Shown: positions 1 to 8,989 of the stretch, in pieces
Position numbering within the stretch: position 1 is the stretch's first letter
Layout of the letters: each line of letters starts with the position of its first letter
NCBI GenBank assembly: GCA_025920435.1
Contig: JAPDLT010000004.1
Coordinates: forward strand, 1-51,085
Direction of reading: 5' to 3'
Length of the DNA: 51,085 bases
Source: Candidatus Rehaiarchaeum fermentans
GTDB taxonomy: Archaea; Nanobdellota; Nanobdellia; Parvarchaeales; Parvarchaeaceae
Notes under the pieces: model-generated
What the model saw: the letters and a program-made list of their open reading frames with translations, nothing else
What the model was told of the DNA's origin: nothing
Database searches by the model: none
Program-made: the position numbers and the translations under genes

Positions 1-2491
1 TTGGAGTTTCATTACCAGTTAGTGCTAGGGCTGCCATTGGATTAATAGCTGGACCTCCTACTATTATAACTGGAATTGAAGCTGAACTTGGATTGTATTC
101 ATTTGATAGTGCCATTATGTTAGCAGGCGATGTACCAGATGCATATAGATTTGTTGCATTGATTTTAGATGAAACTCCACTTATTGACTTTATTATTCCT
201 GTTGTAGTTATTGCACTGCCTACAGTGTAATTTTGCACTCCTACTAATACTTTGCTCCCACCAATTCCTAATGTGTAGTTTTCAGTAGGTATTTTGATTG
301 TAGCCATATCTTTTTGTACGGTTAAATTAGCTCCCCACATCGTTGTTTGGTTTTGAGGAGAAACAAAGTAAGTAGTGAAGTTATTTGCATGCTCTGCTAT
401 CTTTAGTCCTAATGTTTCTTTATCTGGTAATGTAATTGATAATACTGATCCATTGTAAGTAAGTTGGGAATTGTATCCGCTATTCAATGATGGTTCCATT
501 AATCCATTTGAAAATACACCGGCATATCCTGGTAATACTTGTCCTGTTGCACTTCCTGTTATCGATACACTTGGTCCTGTAATTGTTAATGATCTAACAT
601 AAAGAGCGTATGTTTTCACATTAGGGGTTTCACCACTTAAAGATGGTACGCTAGCGTTAATTTTGTACGCGCCAATAGTGAAATCATAACCAGCATATGA
701 TTGTGTCGTATTTAAGATGGTAGATGCGTTTATTATTTCTGGTGAGGACGTGGTAGAAGAATTGTAAAGTAATAATTCACTTACATTCCACACTCCTGCG
801 TATAAGTAGTCATTGATGGTGCCATTTGCCTCCTGATATGTCGCTGCTTCCTTATATCCACCCTTGTACTGAATACCAATGTAATTACCATTAGGAAGCC
901 TTACTAGCAATCTCTCAATGCTCCCAGCAGGATTCGTGGATGGAAATACTACCAAATTTGAACCTTTAGTAACATTTAGAGTTACTCCTGAATAGGGTAA
1001 GGAAGTAGTCCAGTTATAAACGGATTTGCCATAGAAATAATTCTGACCACCAGTTGGCAACTTCGAACTGGCATTAGTATTAGGAGCAAGTGGATAGATG
1101 TAACCTGACTGAGCATATGAATATTCTCCAGAAGAGATGTTGTATATTGACTGATTTGGTAGTATTAGCAATGAAGGTACAGATCCTACACCAGAAGATG
1201 TTAAAGTTCCTCTGAAACTTTGTCCTAGAGCTACTCCAGGTAAGCTGCCAGCGTAAGAAAATACAACTAGTTTAGTTAGGCTACTATCTAGTGCGGAAGG
1301 AACCGTCTGAGTAGTAGTAGTTTCATTTGCGTATACGGGTTCTATCGTTAATGTTGCTGGAGATCCTACATTCACATATATAGTTTTTACAGTTGCGTAA
1401 GGAGATGGAGTAAGCTTAAATAATGTTAAATTAGTTAGTCCGAATCCAGTTAAAATTCCTGAATTTGAAGTAAATGAATAAGGTAATACTACTGGATTTG
1501 CATATGTGAAAGTTAATGCATTCTTAGAAACTTCTACGTTATATGCTGGCTCTCCAAACATTGATCCGTTATAAAGTTGACTTACATTCATCACGAAGCT
1601 TGAATACGATAGGGAAATCGAGTTTAAGTATAATCCGGAAGAATTTTGAATAAGTGAAGAAGGTGAAATTGTTATCTTCCCTATCGTTTTACTTGTTCCT
1701 AATGTTACTTCAGTAACAGGCCCTCCATTTACTGATACTTGAAGTTCATAAGTAGCGCTATTGCTTGTATATTCGGTAACAAGCCCCTCCAAACTTACAG
1801 TATTGTTTCCAATAGTTACTGAAGTTGGTATCTTTAAGTTACTGTAAGTCTTGCTAACTCCAAATGTAAGGTTAGCAAGAGTTTTATTACTATATAAAGC
1901 GTAATCTATCACGGTATAAGGAGTCTTATCAACGTAGAACATTTCTCCAACAAATGGAGAATTAACTTGCGAACCGTTGTTAGGGTAGTATATGGCAGAT
2001 TTTACGGATATCCCACCAACCGGTATCTGAACATTAAGAGTAGTAGTATTAATTGCTGCACCGCTTATTGTTAAAGATTCTTGTGCTGTATAGTTAGCAT
2101 TATTAACGGTATAGTTAGCAGAATATATTGGAGTGGGTGCTACTGATAATGTGGAATTAGATCTATAGTAAGTAGATGTCGACGAAAGTGCACTGATTTT
2201 ATAGTTTGCTACTTGAACTACTCCTTGAGTTACAGATGAAGTAGATTGAGCTGCAGCTGCAGCAGTAAGTGCAGATGCTATCGATATTGCTCCTGCAACA
2301 TCAGTTGGTGCTGCATTTGCACCTATTACTATTACTGAATTTACCTTTCCATTCATTACGAATGGAGAAGGTAAACTACCAAAATTAACAGGATTTGCAG
2401 CAAATACAGATGCTGCGCCCATTATAGAGCCCAAAAACATGGCTCCAGTTGCCAAACCGGCTATTTTCCTCAAAATTTTTCCTTTATTCAT
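1..2491 (-). CDS. S-layer protein, N-terminal 830 residues (C-terminus outside window)
   Basis: The ORF track omits this frame because its stop lies beyond position 1. I checked the start region and the left ~300 bp and found both open. The protein begins MNKGKILRKIAGLATGAMF, a basic N-region plus hydrophobic core ending near VFAANPV, i.e. a signal peptide. It continues with MNGKVNSVIVIGANAAPTD and an Ala-rich IASALTAAAAAQ stretch, the N-terminal layout of the methanogen/DPANN S-layer family (Pfam S_layer_N/S_layer_C type). At the left edge it reads IPVIIVGGPAINPMAALAL, matching the conserved VGGP segment near the C-terminus of that family, so little is probably missing. It should form the paracrystalline cell surface coat. 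The ATG at 2491 is the only Met near the signal peptide. No Shine-Dalgarno sequence precedes it. Confidence 0.88.
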   Translation of the reverse strand, partial: MNKGKILRKIAGLATGAMFLGSIMGAASVFAANPVNFGSLPSPFVMNGKVNSVIVIGANAAPTDVAGAISIASALTAAAAAQSTSSVTQGVVQVANYKISALSSTSTYYRSNSTLSVAPTPIYSANYTVNNANYTAQESLTISGAAINTTTLNVQIPVGGISVKSAIYYPNNGSQVNSPFVGEMFYVDKTPYTVIDYALYSNKTLANLTFGVSKTYSNLKIPTSVTIGNNTVSLEGLVTEYTSNSATYELQVSVNGGPVTEVTLGTSKTIGKITISPSSLIQNSSGLYLNSISLSYSSFVMNVSQLYNGSMFGEPAYNVEVSKNALTFTYANPVVLPYSFTSNSGILTGFGLTNLTLFKLTPSPYATVKTIYVNVGSPATLTIEPVYANETTTTQTVPSALDSSLTKLVVFSYAGSLPGVALGQSFRGTLTSSGVGSVPSLLILPNQSIYNISSGEYSYAQSGYIYPLAPNTNASSKLPTGGQNYFYGKSVYNWTTSLPYSGVTLNVTKGSNLVVFPSTNPAGSIERLLVRLPNGNYIGIQYKGGYKEAATYQEANGTINDYLYAGVWNVSELLLYNSSTTSSPEIINASTILNTTQSYAGYDFTIGAYKINASVPSLSGETPNVKTYALYVRSLTITGPSVSITGSATGQVLPGYAGVFSNGLMEPSLNSGYNSQLTYNGSVLSITLPDKETLGLKIAEHANNFTTYFVSPQNQTTMWGANLTVQKDMATIKIPTENYTLGIGGSKVLVGVQNYTVGSAITTTGIIKSISGVSSKINATNLYASGTSPANIMALSNEYNPSSASIPVIIVGGPAINPMAALALTGNETP

Positions 2492-2532
2492 ATTCTTATT
2501 TTTAAGCCACTAGTCTTCGAATTTCTATGATT

Positions 2533-2562
2533 TATTTAATTATTAACTATTTAAAAAGCTTT
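2533..2562 (-). promoter_or_regulatory. Candidate S-layer gene promoter (TATA region)
   Basis: Read on the minus strand, GAAAGCTTTTTAAATAG followed by TTAATAATTAAATAAATC lies about 45-70 bp before the S-layer ATG. A purine-rich BRE-like run precedes the first box. Either box would give a 5' leader of roughly 20-40 nt. Most other first genes here have the box about 25 bp from the ATG, so this gene may be a leadered exception. Confidence 0.4.
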
Positions 2563-2690
2563 CGTTTTCGTATTTTTAGAGAAAATTATTTAAAAGCAAG
2601 CATAAATTGTACTTAAGGATCTTTTGTTTTTCTTCTATTTAAAGATTTTTTAATTAAATCTTTGCTAAATGTAAAAATTTTGATGATAAA

Positions 2691-2704
2691 GATATAAAAA
2701 ATGA
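2691..2704 (+). promoter_or_regulatory. TATA box of the glycogen synthase gene
   Basis: GATATAAAAAATGA is centred about 24 bp before the ATG at 2719. Archaeal transcription starts about 25 bp downstream of the TATA box, so the mRNA would start at or next to the ATG (leaderless). No purine-rich ribosome binding site lies between box and start. Confidence 0.5.
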
Positions 2705-2718
2705 TTTTTTAAGATTTT

Positions 2719-4455
2719 ATGGATTATTTTTTAATCGAAGTTTCTTACGAAATTGGTAATAAAGTAGGAGGAATTTGGACAGTAATAACATCTAAAGCTC
2801 CTTACATAGATAGCAACAATTATTTAGGAATAGGATATTTCAATCCGAATGAATCTCCTGTAGAATTTATAGAGGAAGAGCCTCCTCAAGAAATAAGTAA
2901 TGCAATCGCAGATATTGATGTTGATGGAATTAAATTTAGATATGGCACTTGGATAAATGCAAATAAAAAGGTAATTTTAATCGATTCACAAGCATTTAAA
3001 CAAAAATACGTGAATAAAATAAAAGGAGATTTTTGGAATTTATATAAGATAGATTCATTAGGCGCTGGAGACGATTATAATGATCCATTGGCATGGTCTT
3101 ATGCTGCCGGAATTCTTATTGAAAAATTAGCAAAACATATAAAGAAGAAAATTGTGGTACAAGTCCACGAATGGCTTTCTGGAGGAGCAATTCTATATTT
3201 AAAATCAATAAATTCTAAAATACCTACTGTATTTACAACACACGCTACAGTATTGGGAAGAGCTTATTCCTATGCTGGAAACGATATTTATAAAATACTG
3301 AATGAGGAAGTAAATGATTTAGAATTAGCTTATAAGTATGGGGTGCCTGCAAAGCATCTTACTGAAAAAGCTACTGCGTGGAATGCTTCCGTATTTACTT
3401 GTGTAAGTGATGCAGTAAGTAGGGAAGCTAAAGCACTACTTAAAAAATCTCCTGATATAGTTACAGTAAATGGAATAAATATAGATTATGCTCCCGATTT
3501 TGATGAAATAGAAAAAATGAGAGCAAAAGCGCGAGAAAAATTCAAAGAGTTTTTATCTGCTTATTTCTTACCTTACTATAAAATAAATCCAAATGCACCA
3601 TTGATTTTAACAAGCGGAAGATATGAATTCTTAGATAAAGGATACGATATTTTCATTGATGCATTAAGCGAGCTTGATAAAAAATTACCTTCTAATTTTG
3701 ATGTAATTGCATTTATAGCAGTGCCATCAGGAACCTATGGTCTGAAAAATGATTTTGTAGCAAATTATCTTTCTTATAAAAATTTGAGATCTTCAATAGA
3801 AGAAAAAGTAAAGGAAATAGGAGAAGAATTAGAAACAGAACTAAGTTATGGAATAGAAAGTTCGCAAGCAATATATAACAAAATTGTAAATGACATAAGA
3901 TTATTTAGCAAAAAGCTAAATAAAGAAAGAAATCCTCCTCTTTGCCCATTCTTACTTTCATATCCTGAAGAAAATGATAGAATATTATCATATGCAAAAT
4001 ATAGAGGATTATTAAATTCTGAAAATAATAGAGTTAAATTGATATTTTATCCTAAATATCTTACTTTCGAAGATGAATTGTTAGGACTATCTTATTATCA
4101 ATTACTTTCGTTAGCAAGAGTGGGAGTTTTCCTTTCAAGATATGAACCTTTTGGATATACTCCTTTAGAAGCAATGGAATATGGTACACCTGCAATAACT
4201 ACAAGCAATGCTGGAATTTCTTATTATCTCATTGAGAAAGGATTAAATGGATATGGAGTGTATATTCAAAATTTATATGATGATAGAGAAACTTTGTTAA
4301 ATAATATTTCAAATAATTTACTTAGAATAGTGACAATGGATGATGAACACTTCGAAGAATTAAGATTGCAAGCAAGGGCTTCGGCAGAGGCATTTAGCTG
4401 GAAAGACCTAATTAATAATTACTTTAAAGCTTACGAACTTGCACTTTCTAAGTAA
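2719..4455 (+). CDS. Glycogen synthase, GT3 (eukaryotic-type) family
   Basis: Transfers glucose from a nucleotide sugar to the non-reducing end of an alpha-1,4-glucan in the cytoplasm. The N-terminus EVSYEIGNKVGGIWTV is the GT3 donor-site signature (E..xE..NKVGGIxTV). The middle contains TTHATVLGR, then VTVNGINIDY and SGRYEFLDKGYDIF. Near residues 475-484 is YEPFGYTPLE, the E-X7-E motif of retaining GT-B enzymes, followed by EYGTPAITTSNAG. These match animal/fungal glycogen synthase (Glycogen_syn) better than bacterial GlgA (GT5). The 578 aa length is shorter than eukaryotic enzymes and lacks their regulatory tails. It overlaps the opposing GH57 gene by 25 bp at the 3' end. The start is the first ATG after a well-placed TATA box. 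Confidence 0.92.
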   Translation: MDYFLIEVSYEIGNKVGGIWTVITSKAPYIDSNNYLGIGYFNPNESPVEFIEEEPPQEISNAIADIDVDGIKFRYGTWINANKKVILIDSQAFKQKYVNKIKGDFWNLYKIDSLGAGDDYNDPLAWSYAAGILIEKLAKHIKKKIVVQVHEWLSGGAILYLKSINSKIPTVFTTHATVLGRAYSYAGNDIYKILNEEVNDLELAYKYGVPAKHLTEKATAWNASVFTCVSDAVSREAKALLKKSPDIVTVNGINIDYAPDFDEIEKMRAKAREKFKEFLSAYFLPYYKINPNAPLILTSGRYEFLDKGYDIFIDALSELDKKLPSNFDVIAFIAVPSGTYGLKNDFVANYLSYKNLRSSIEEKVKEIGEELETELSYGIESSQAIYNKIVNDIRLFSKKLNKERNPPLCPFLLSYPEENDRILSYAKYRGLLNSENNRVKLIFYPKYLTFEDELLGLSYYQLLSLARVGVFLSRYEPFGYTPLEAMEYGTPAITTSNAGISYYLIEKGLNGYGVYIQNLYDDRETLLNNISNNLLRIVTMDDEHFEELRLQARASAEAFSWKDLINNYFKAYELALSK

Positions 4456-5597
4456 TTAATTTTCAGCAAATTTAAGATATTCATATAATTAATATAAGCA
4501 GAATAAGGAGAATCGTAAGCATTGAAATACTTATGTATGTCACCTTCAGCAAACCACTTTGTGCAAATATAATAAAAGTTATCTGAAGTACCTAAATTTC
4601 TCCAAAGTTTTAACACCTCACCATCTTTTGCTTTTACATCTTTTTCTAAACTCTTTAGAAATTCAAAAGCTGCATTTTGCATTTTATTGCCTAACCATGC
4701 AGATAAGTCTCTATCTACATCTGCCCAAGAAATTATATTATCAGAAGTAAATATTCCTACAGGCTTCAATTCAGTAAGCTCACTTATTTTAAAGAATCCA
4801 ACTCCTCGAGCAATTAATTCTTTTGGTAGTCTTTCAAGGAAATCAAATATTCCAGTTTCCTTCCATTGGTGCTCTCCAAAAGTTTCATAGTCTAAAAATA
4901 ATCCTACGTATTGACCTTCTGATAAAGCTACCCAAGAGGCGTACTTTTCTGCAGTAAGAGGAAATTCATTCCACTGATGCCAAGAAAATCTAAAACCTAT
5001 ATCATCACTCAATTTATAATTTCTTAAAATAACTTTTATGTTCATATTTTTATTTGTATAAACATAGTTTGGAGATCTCCATTCTAAGACTTTATCCCAG
5101 CCTTCTGCAATTATTCCTTTGTATCCTAGTTTACCTACAAATGTAGCTATATCTTCAGAAAACATTGCTTCAGTATTTCTAAATACAATAGGTTTATAAT
5201 TGAAATATTTTCTCATTAATTCTTTGTGCATTTCTATTTGTTCCTTAAATTCTTCTTTAGAAATAAGATATGCTAAAGAATGATAATATGTTTCTTCAAG
5301 TAAGTCCATTTGGCCTGTATCCCATAGCTCCTGAAAAACATTTATTACTTCCGGATAAAATCTTTCTGCTTGTTCAAAGAATGTACCTGTAAAAGAAAAT
5401 GAAACCTTAAATTCAGGATACTTTTTAGCTAATTTTATTAATAATTTTGTAGCAGGAATATAACATTTATTTGCTACTCTTGTAAAAATTTCCTTATTTT
5501 TTTCTATATCAAATATTTCAGGATCACTATCAAAAATATACTTTCTCTTTAGTCTCCACGGTTGATGAACTTGAAAATAAAACGCCACCTTTGCCAT
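4431..5597 (-). CDS. GH57 family alpha-amylase-like glycoside hydrolase
   Basis: Probably cleaves or rearranges alpha-1,4-glucan, next to glycogen synthase and debranching enzyme. GH57 motifs occur in order: HQP at residues 11-13, GTFFEQ at 71-76, FRNTEAMFSEDIA around 139-151 with Glu143 as likely nucleophile, and LDYETFGEH at 235-243 with Asp236 as likely acid/base. The 388 aa length fits the short archaeal MJ1611/AmyC-like subgroup rather than the ~500-aa branching enzymes, but exact specificity (amylase, glucanotransferase or branching) cannot be read from sequence. It is divergent to the winged-helix regulator, sharing a 46-bp promoter region, and convergent with glycogen synthase. Confidence 0.88.
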   Translation of the reverse strand: MAKVAFYFQVHQPWRLKRKYIFDSDPEIFDIEKNKEIFTRVANKCYIPATKLLIKLAKKYPEFKVSFSFTGTFFEQAERFYPEVINVFQELWDTGQMDLLEETYYHSLAYLISKEEFKEQIEMHKELMRKYFNYKPIVFRNTEAMFSEDIATFVGKLGYKGIIAEGWDKVLEWRSPNYVYTNKNMNIKVILRNYKLSDDIGFRFSWHQWNEFPLTAEKYASWVALSEGQYVGLFLDYETFGEHQWKETGIFDFLERLPKELIARGVGFFKISELTELKPVGIFTSDNIISWADVDRDLSAWLGNKMQNAAFEFLKSLEKDVKAKDGEVLKLWRNLGTSDNFYYICTKWFAEGDIHKYFNAYDSPYSAYINYMNILNLLKINYLESASS

Positions 5598-5643
5598 TTT
5601 CGTATATTAAAAGACTTTAAATTTAAAAATTTTATTTGATTAA
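5598..5643. promoter_or_regulatory. Shared divergent promoter of the GH57 and regulator/GH133 genes
   Basis: Only 46 bp separate two divergent ATGs. The centre is a near-symmetric AT run (TTTAAATTTAAAAATTTTA) placed so that a TATA element lies about 25 bp from each start. Both transcripts would be leaderless. A regulator bound here could control both directions; the adjacent 88-aa winged-helix protein is the obvious candidate. Confidence 0.45.
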
Positions 5644-5910
5644 ATGGAAGAAGGAAAAATTTCTAAGTTCTTATTTAAGAGAAAGCCATTCCTAGTTTTA
5701 AAACACTTAAGTGTAGAAGATAACATATATGCAGCACAAATGGCTAAAAAAATAAATTGCAGCTATGCATACATTATAAGATTACTGAAAGAAATGGAAA
5801 AATTAGGGCTAATATATATAGAAAAAAACAGAAGCACACGTATAATAAAATTAACTAAAAAAGGAAGAAATATTTGTGAAAAAATAAGTGAAATTGAAAG
5901 ACTAGGATAA
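5644..5910 (+). CDS. Small winged-helix (MarR-like) transcriptional regulator
   Basis: 88 aa, nearly all one winged helix: a helix-turn-helix (AAQMAKKINCSYAYIIRLLKE, about residues 30-50) followed by LGLIYIEKN and a wing ending IIKLTKKGR. The pattern is that of archaeal one-domain MarR/PadR-like regulators that bind DNA as dimers. No ligand-binding domain is present. It is 9 bp upstream of the debranching enzyme gene, so the two are co-transcribed, and it is divergent from the GH57 gene. Regulation of glycogen use is an inference from position. Confidence 0.75.
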   Translation: MEEGKISKFLFKRKPFLVLKHLSVEDNIYAAQMAKKINCSYAYIIRLLKEMEKLGLIYIEKNRSTRIIKLTKKGRNICEKISEIERLG

Positions 5911-5919
5911 TAAGAACTT

Positions 5920-7563
5920 ATGGGAATAGTTCATACGTTAGCAAGAAACGGCACTTTCATTTTTAGATTTAATGATGGAGAATTTGGATCTAAATGGTGT
6001 GGAATATGGAAAGAAAAAACTAAGTATTTCGATTATTTTGCATTTAAATTTAATGATGAATGGTTAAGCTCTAAAAATTTAGGAAAATTCTATTACAATA
6101 ACTCGATGAATGCTGAATTTGAATATAATTTAAATGATATAAAAATAAAAGAAAGCGTATATGCTTTGACTAATGGTATATTAGTAAGAATAATTTCAAA
6201 TAAACCTGGATATCTATCCTTAGAATATGGAGTGAATATAAGAGATAGAAGTGAAAATTATCAAGAATCTAAAAGATATGAAACAAAAATAGGTGAAAGC
6301 ACGGTTTCTTCAACAATTAATAATCGAAGTGCAATTGTATTTTTCCCAAAGAATTCGGAAATCCAAAGAATAGAAAATTATGATGTGCATATTCCAGGAT
6401 TGTATGCAAAAGAAAAAGGCTTTAGTCACTATTTTGATGATCTTAGTGTTCAAAACAAATACGTTCCTGTAAACATAAAAACAAAAATAAACCCCGAAAA
6501 TGCAGTAGAATTTTATTTTGGATTTAATCCTTCATTGAAACCAGACATAAATGAATATAATAATTATCTTGAAGAATTAGCAAGATACAAAGAATTGGCT
6601 AAGCTGGAGGATGCTATTTCTATGTATGCAAACTACAATGAAGGAAAGATATATGCAGGATTTCCTTATTTCAATGAATTTTGGTTAAGAGATGCACTAG
6701 TTTCAATACCTGCATTTCTTTCACTAAATAAATTCGAATTTGTAAAGAAAGTACTTGGAAGAATAAGTGAAATGGAAAAAGACGGAAAACTACCCAATGT
6801 AGAAGGTGGAAATATATATCCTGCAGACGTACCTGCATTATATTTAATAATGATGCATTCATACTTTGAAGAAACAAATGATAGATCTTTTATACAAAGA
6901 TACTTTTCAAGAATTAAATCAATTGCAGAGTACTGGAGAAATGTTGCAATTAATAATAATTGGATAATAAATGACAAAGGTAGAGAAACGTGGATGGATT
7001 CAATAGATAGAGAAAATTCATTAGAAATACAAGCGCTTTGGAGTATTGCTTTCAAAAAGGCTTCTGAACTTTACTGGCAAGTAGGAGAAAGAAACTCTTT
7101 AGTATTGAAGGCAGGAATTGCAATGGAAGATTCTTTATATAGATATGAGAAAAATGAATACTTTACAGATCAGCTCGAAAAAGATATAAATTCTATAAAC
7201 CAAGTTATTCTTTTCTTTACTGATATATCAAAAGATAAAAAGGAAAAAATTGCAAGAAATTTGTTGATGAACTTTTCAACAAATTATGGTCTTACTTCTC
7301 TTTCTAAAAATGATGAATTATTTGATTTCAATGGATATCACACAGGGGCAATATGGCCATTAATGACTTTATTAGCTGGAATAGGAATGATTAAGAATAA
7401 TATATTTAATGAAGAGGGCAAAAAATTAATTAAAATGGTTCAATCTAAAATAGGTTTACAAGCAGAAAACTCTATAAATGAAATAATAAGACCAGATGGA
7501 AAACCAGAAGGTTGCCCCTCCCAGCTTTGGTCAATTGCTCCTTTACTTTTTAAATTAAAGTAA
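5920..7563 (+). CDS. Amylo-alpha-1,6-glucosidase / glycogen debranching enzyme (GH133 type)
   Basis: Hydrolyses alpha-1,6 branch points of glycogen. The N-terminal ~200 residues are beta-rich. The catalytic (alpha/alpha)6 barrel starts near residue 240 with AGFPYFNEFWLRDALVSIP, then YPADVPALYLI, ETWMDS, EIQALW, YHTGAIWP and PEGCPSQLWS. These are the conserved blocks of the GDE C-terminal domain in archaeal enzymes. At 547 aa it is a little shorter than many ~600-aa homologues. It is the second gene of the wHTH operon and ends 14 bp inside the convergent signal peptidase gene. It could instead act as a glucoamylase (related fold), but the motifs favour GH133. Confidence 0.87.
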   Translation: MGIVHTLARNGTFIFRFNDGEFGSKWCGIWKEKTKYFDYFAFKFNDEWLSSKNLGKFYYNNSMNAEFEYNLNDIKIKESVYALTNGILVRIISNKPGYLSLEYGVNIRDRSENYQESKRYETKIGESTVSSTINNRSAIVFFPKNSEIQRIENYDVHIPGLYAKEKGFSHYFDDLSVQNKYVPVNIKTKINPENAVEFYFGFNPSLKPDINEYNNYLEELARYKELAKLEDAISMYANYNEGKIYAGFPYFNEFWLRDALVSIPAFLSLNKFEFVKKVLGRISEMEKDGKLPNVEGGNIYPADVPALYLIMMHSYFEETNDRSFIQRYFSRIKSIAEYWRNVAINNNWIINDKGRETWMDSIDRENSLEIQALWSIAFKKASELYWQVGERNSLVLKAGIAMEDSLYRYEKNEYFTDQLEKDINSINQVILFFTDISKDKKEKIARNLLMNFSTNYGLTSLSKNDELFDFNGYHTGAIWPLMTLLAGIGMIKNNIFNEEGKKLIKMVQSKIGLQAENSINEIIRPDGKPEGCPSQLWSIAPLLFKLK

Positions 7564-8077
7564 GCAAATATCTTGGGTAACCTATATAAGGTATTACAAT
7601 TCTTACAACCCCAATAACTCTCTTTTCAGAAATATTATATTCTATAGGATAGATTGGAGCTGGATTAGCGTCTCCCTTTGTAGTAAAATAATAACCGCTC
7701 TGATTTCTGTAAATAAATATTACTCTATGAATTATATCCCCTATAGGGGATTTGTATATTATGATATCCCCTACTTTTATATCTGATGGGTTTGTCTTAA
7801 AAGCTATAACCAAATCTCCAACGTTTAATCCATTAATAAATGGCCAACTCTCAATTTCCGATTTAGTAAAATTATGAGAATACAAGTAACCATAAAAATT
7901 TTGAGTAAAAGAAGTACTATTAGTATGTGTCATACTAGAAGAAACAACTACAGCAATATCAGAAATTGGAGTAAATGCGTAAACTACTTGCTCTCCTAAT
8001 AAGAATAAACCGACTATTAAAGCAATTAAAATTAAATCACCCTTAATTCCAGAAAATAAATTACTCAACAACTTCAT
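7550..8077 (-). CDS. Signal peptidase I, archaeal (S26B) type
   Basis: Removes signal peptides from exported proteins such as the S-layer protein at 1-2491. A single N-terminal membrane anchor (about residues 14-36) precedes VVVSSSMTHTN, where Ser48 is the predicted nucleophile. IIHRV supplies His117, so the catalytic pair is Ser-His, as in the ER/archaeal type, rather than Ser-Lys. KGDANP follows. The 175 aa length is normal for archaea. The start overlaps the rpoL stop by 17 bp, so the two are probably co-transcribed with rpoL first. Confidence 0.9.
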   Translation of the reverse strand: MKLLSNLFSGIKGDLILIALIVGLFLLGEQVVYAFTPISDIAVVVSSSMTHTNSTSFTQNFYGYLYSHNFTKSEIESWPFINGLNVGDLVIAFKTNPSDIKVGDIIIYKSPIGDIIHRVIFIYRNQSGYYFTTKGDANPAPIYPIEYNISEKRVIGVVRIVIPYIGYPRYLLTLI

Positions 8078-8333
8078 CTAAAGCGTTTTTAGCTTCTTTT
8101 AATGTATTTAATGCATTGTTTATAAGTTTTTCTAGCGCTTCTGATGCATCTCCCTTTTCCGTTTTAACTATTAAAATTTGGGCATTTTTTAATGGATGAT
8201 CAAGTATTTGCCCTACAAATACACCTTCCACTTTCTTTGCTTCATTTATTAATAAAGGTATTATTGACTGCGTCCCGCCTTGAATTCTTACTTTCACAGT
8301 GTCCTTTGTCTTTTCAATTACCTCTATCTCCAT
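8061..8333 (-). CDS. rpoL: DNA-directed RNA polymerase subunit L (Rpo11)
   Basis: 90 aa, the usual length. The segment SIIPLLINEAKKVEGVFVGQ followed by DHPLKNAQILIVKT matches the Rpb11/RpoL dimerisation fold (leucine-rich helix, G[YQ] then HPL). It pairs with Rpo3 to start RNA polymerase assembly. The C-terminal helix with EALEKLINNALNTLKEA is also typical. First gene of a two-gene operon with signal peptidase. Confidence 0.88.
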   Translation of the reverse strand: MEIEVIEKTKDTVKVRIQGGTQSIIPLLINEAKKVEGVFVGQILDHPLKNAQILIVKTEKGDASEALEKLINNALNTLKEAKNALDEVVE

Positions 8334-8434
8334 AAATAAGCACGCGTAAAATATTTATATATTTTTGCTTTAGACATTCCGATAATAAAAAGCAAGTTTT
8401 GAAGGAAAATTTATGTTATAAAATAAAATAATTT

Positions 8435-8989
8435 ATGAAATCCACCTTACAGAACTATAAAAATATATTTTCAATAATTAAAAACAAAAAATACCTGACT
8501 TTATTTATAATTACCTTAATTTTTACAGCTTTATCTTATTATTATATTTTATCAAGCTCCGCAGAAGGCATACTAGATTTTGGAAAATACTATATTTACT
8601 TTGATATTGTTTCTTCTATAATAATTTCGTTTTTAATCAGCTTATTAGTAACTTTAACTGTTTATTCTTATAAAATAAAAGTAAAGAACAACAATAAATT
8701 TGCTGTTGCTTCAATAATAACTACAATTCTACCGGGTAGCTTATGCTGTACAAGCGTAATACCTTCTATCCTTGCATTAATAGGATTTTCAACCTCATTT
8801 TTAGTTGGAAATACTGGTAAGATACAGTCAATATTTTCAGTATATGGTCCTTTATTTATAGTGGTTGGAGCAGTAATTGGTTGGATAGGATTAACACAAA
8901 TAACTAAAGACATTAGTGCAGGTTGCAATATCGTTAAAAATGCAGTTAATGACGAGTGCTGTGAATCAAATTATGAAAACAAAAATTAA
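8435..8989 (+). CDS. Four-helix membrane protein with a CC-GFS-GN motif (MerT-like signature)
   Basis: 184 aa with four predicted membrane helices: about residues 20-40, 55-80, 86-120 and 127-150. Helix 3 carries LPGSLCCTSVIPSILALIGFS and then VGN; helix 4 contains GPLFIVVGAVIG. A vicinal Cys pair in a membrane helix followed by LALxGFS...GN...FI..GA resembles the mercuric transporter MerT, where the pair carries the metal ion. MerT itself is shorter (three helices), so this is a resemblance, not an identification. The C-terminal tail has further cysteines (GCN, ECCES). The next gene, a membrane-anchored thioredoxin-like protein, starts 17 bp inside this one, suggesting a shared thiol-redox or metal function. 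Confidence 0.5.
   Translation: MKSTLQNYKNIFSIIKNKKYLTLFIITLIFTALSYYYILSSSAEGILDFGKYYIYFDIVSSIIISFLISLLVTLTVYSYKIKVKNNNKFAVASIITTILPGSLCCTSVIPSILALIGFSTSFLVGNTGKIQSIFSVYGPLFIVVGAVIGWIGLTQITKDISAGCNIVKNAVNDECCESNYENKN

Noticed and set aside
6666-7055. Antisense ORFs inside the debranching enzyme, MCM, aIF2 gamma and others in the track
   Set aside because: They mirror well-supported genes in other frames, and their Ser/Leu/Phe-rich composition is that of AT-rich antisense.
8916-8972. Upstream start of the thioredoxin-like ORF
   Set aside because: It lies inside the preceding gene and would bury the membrane anchor 20 residues in; the ATG at 8973 is better.
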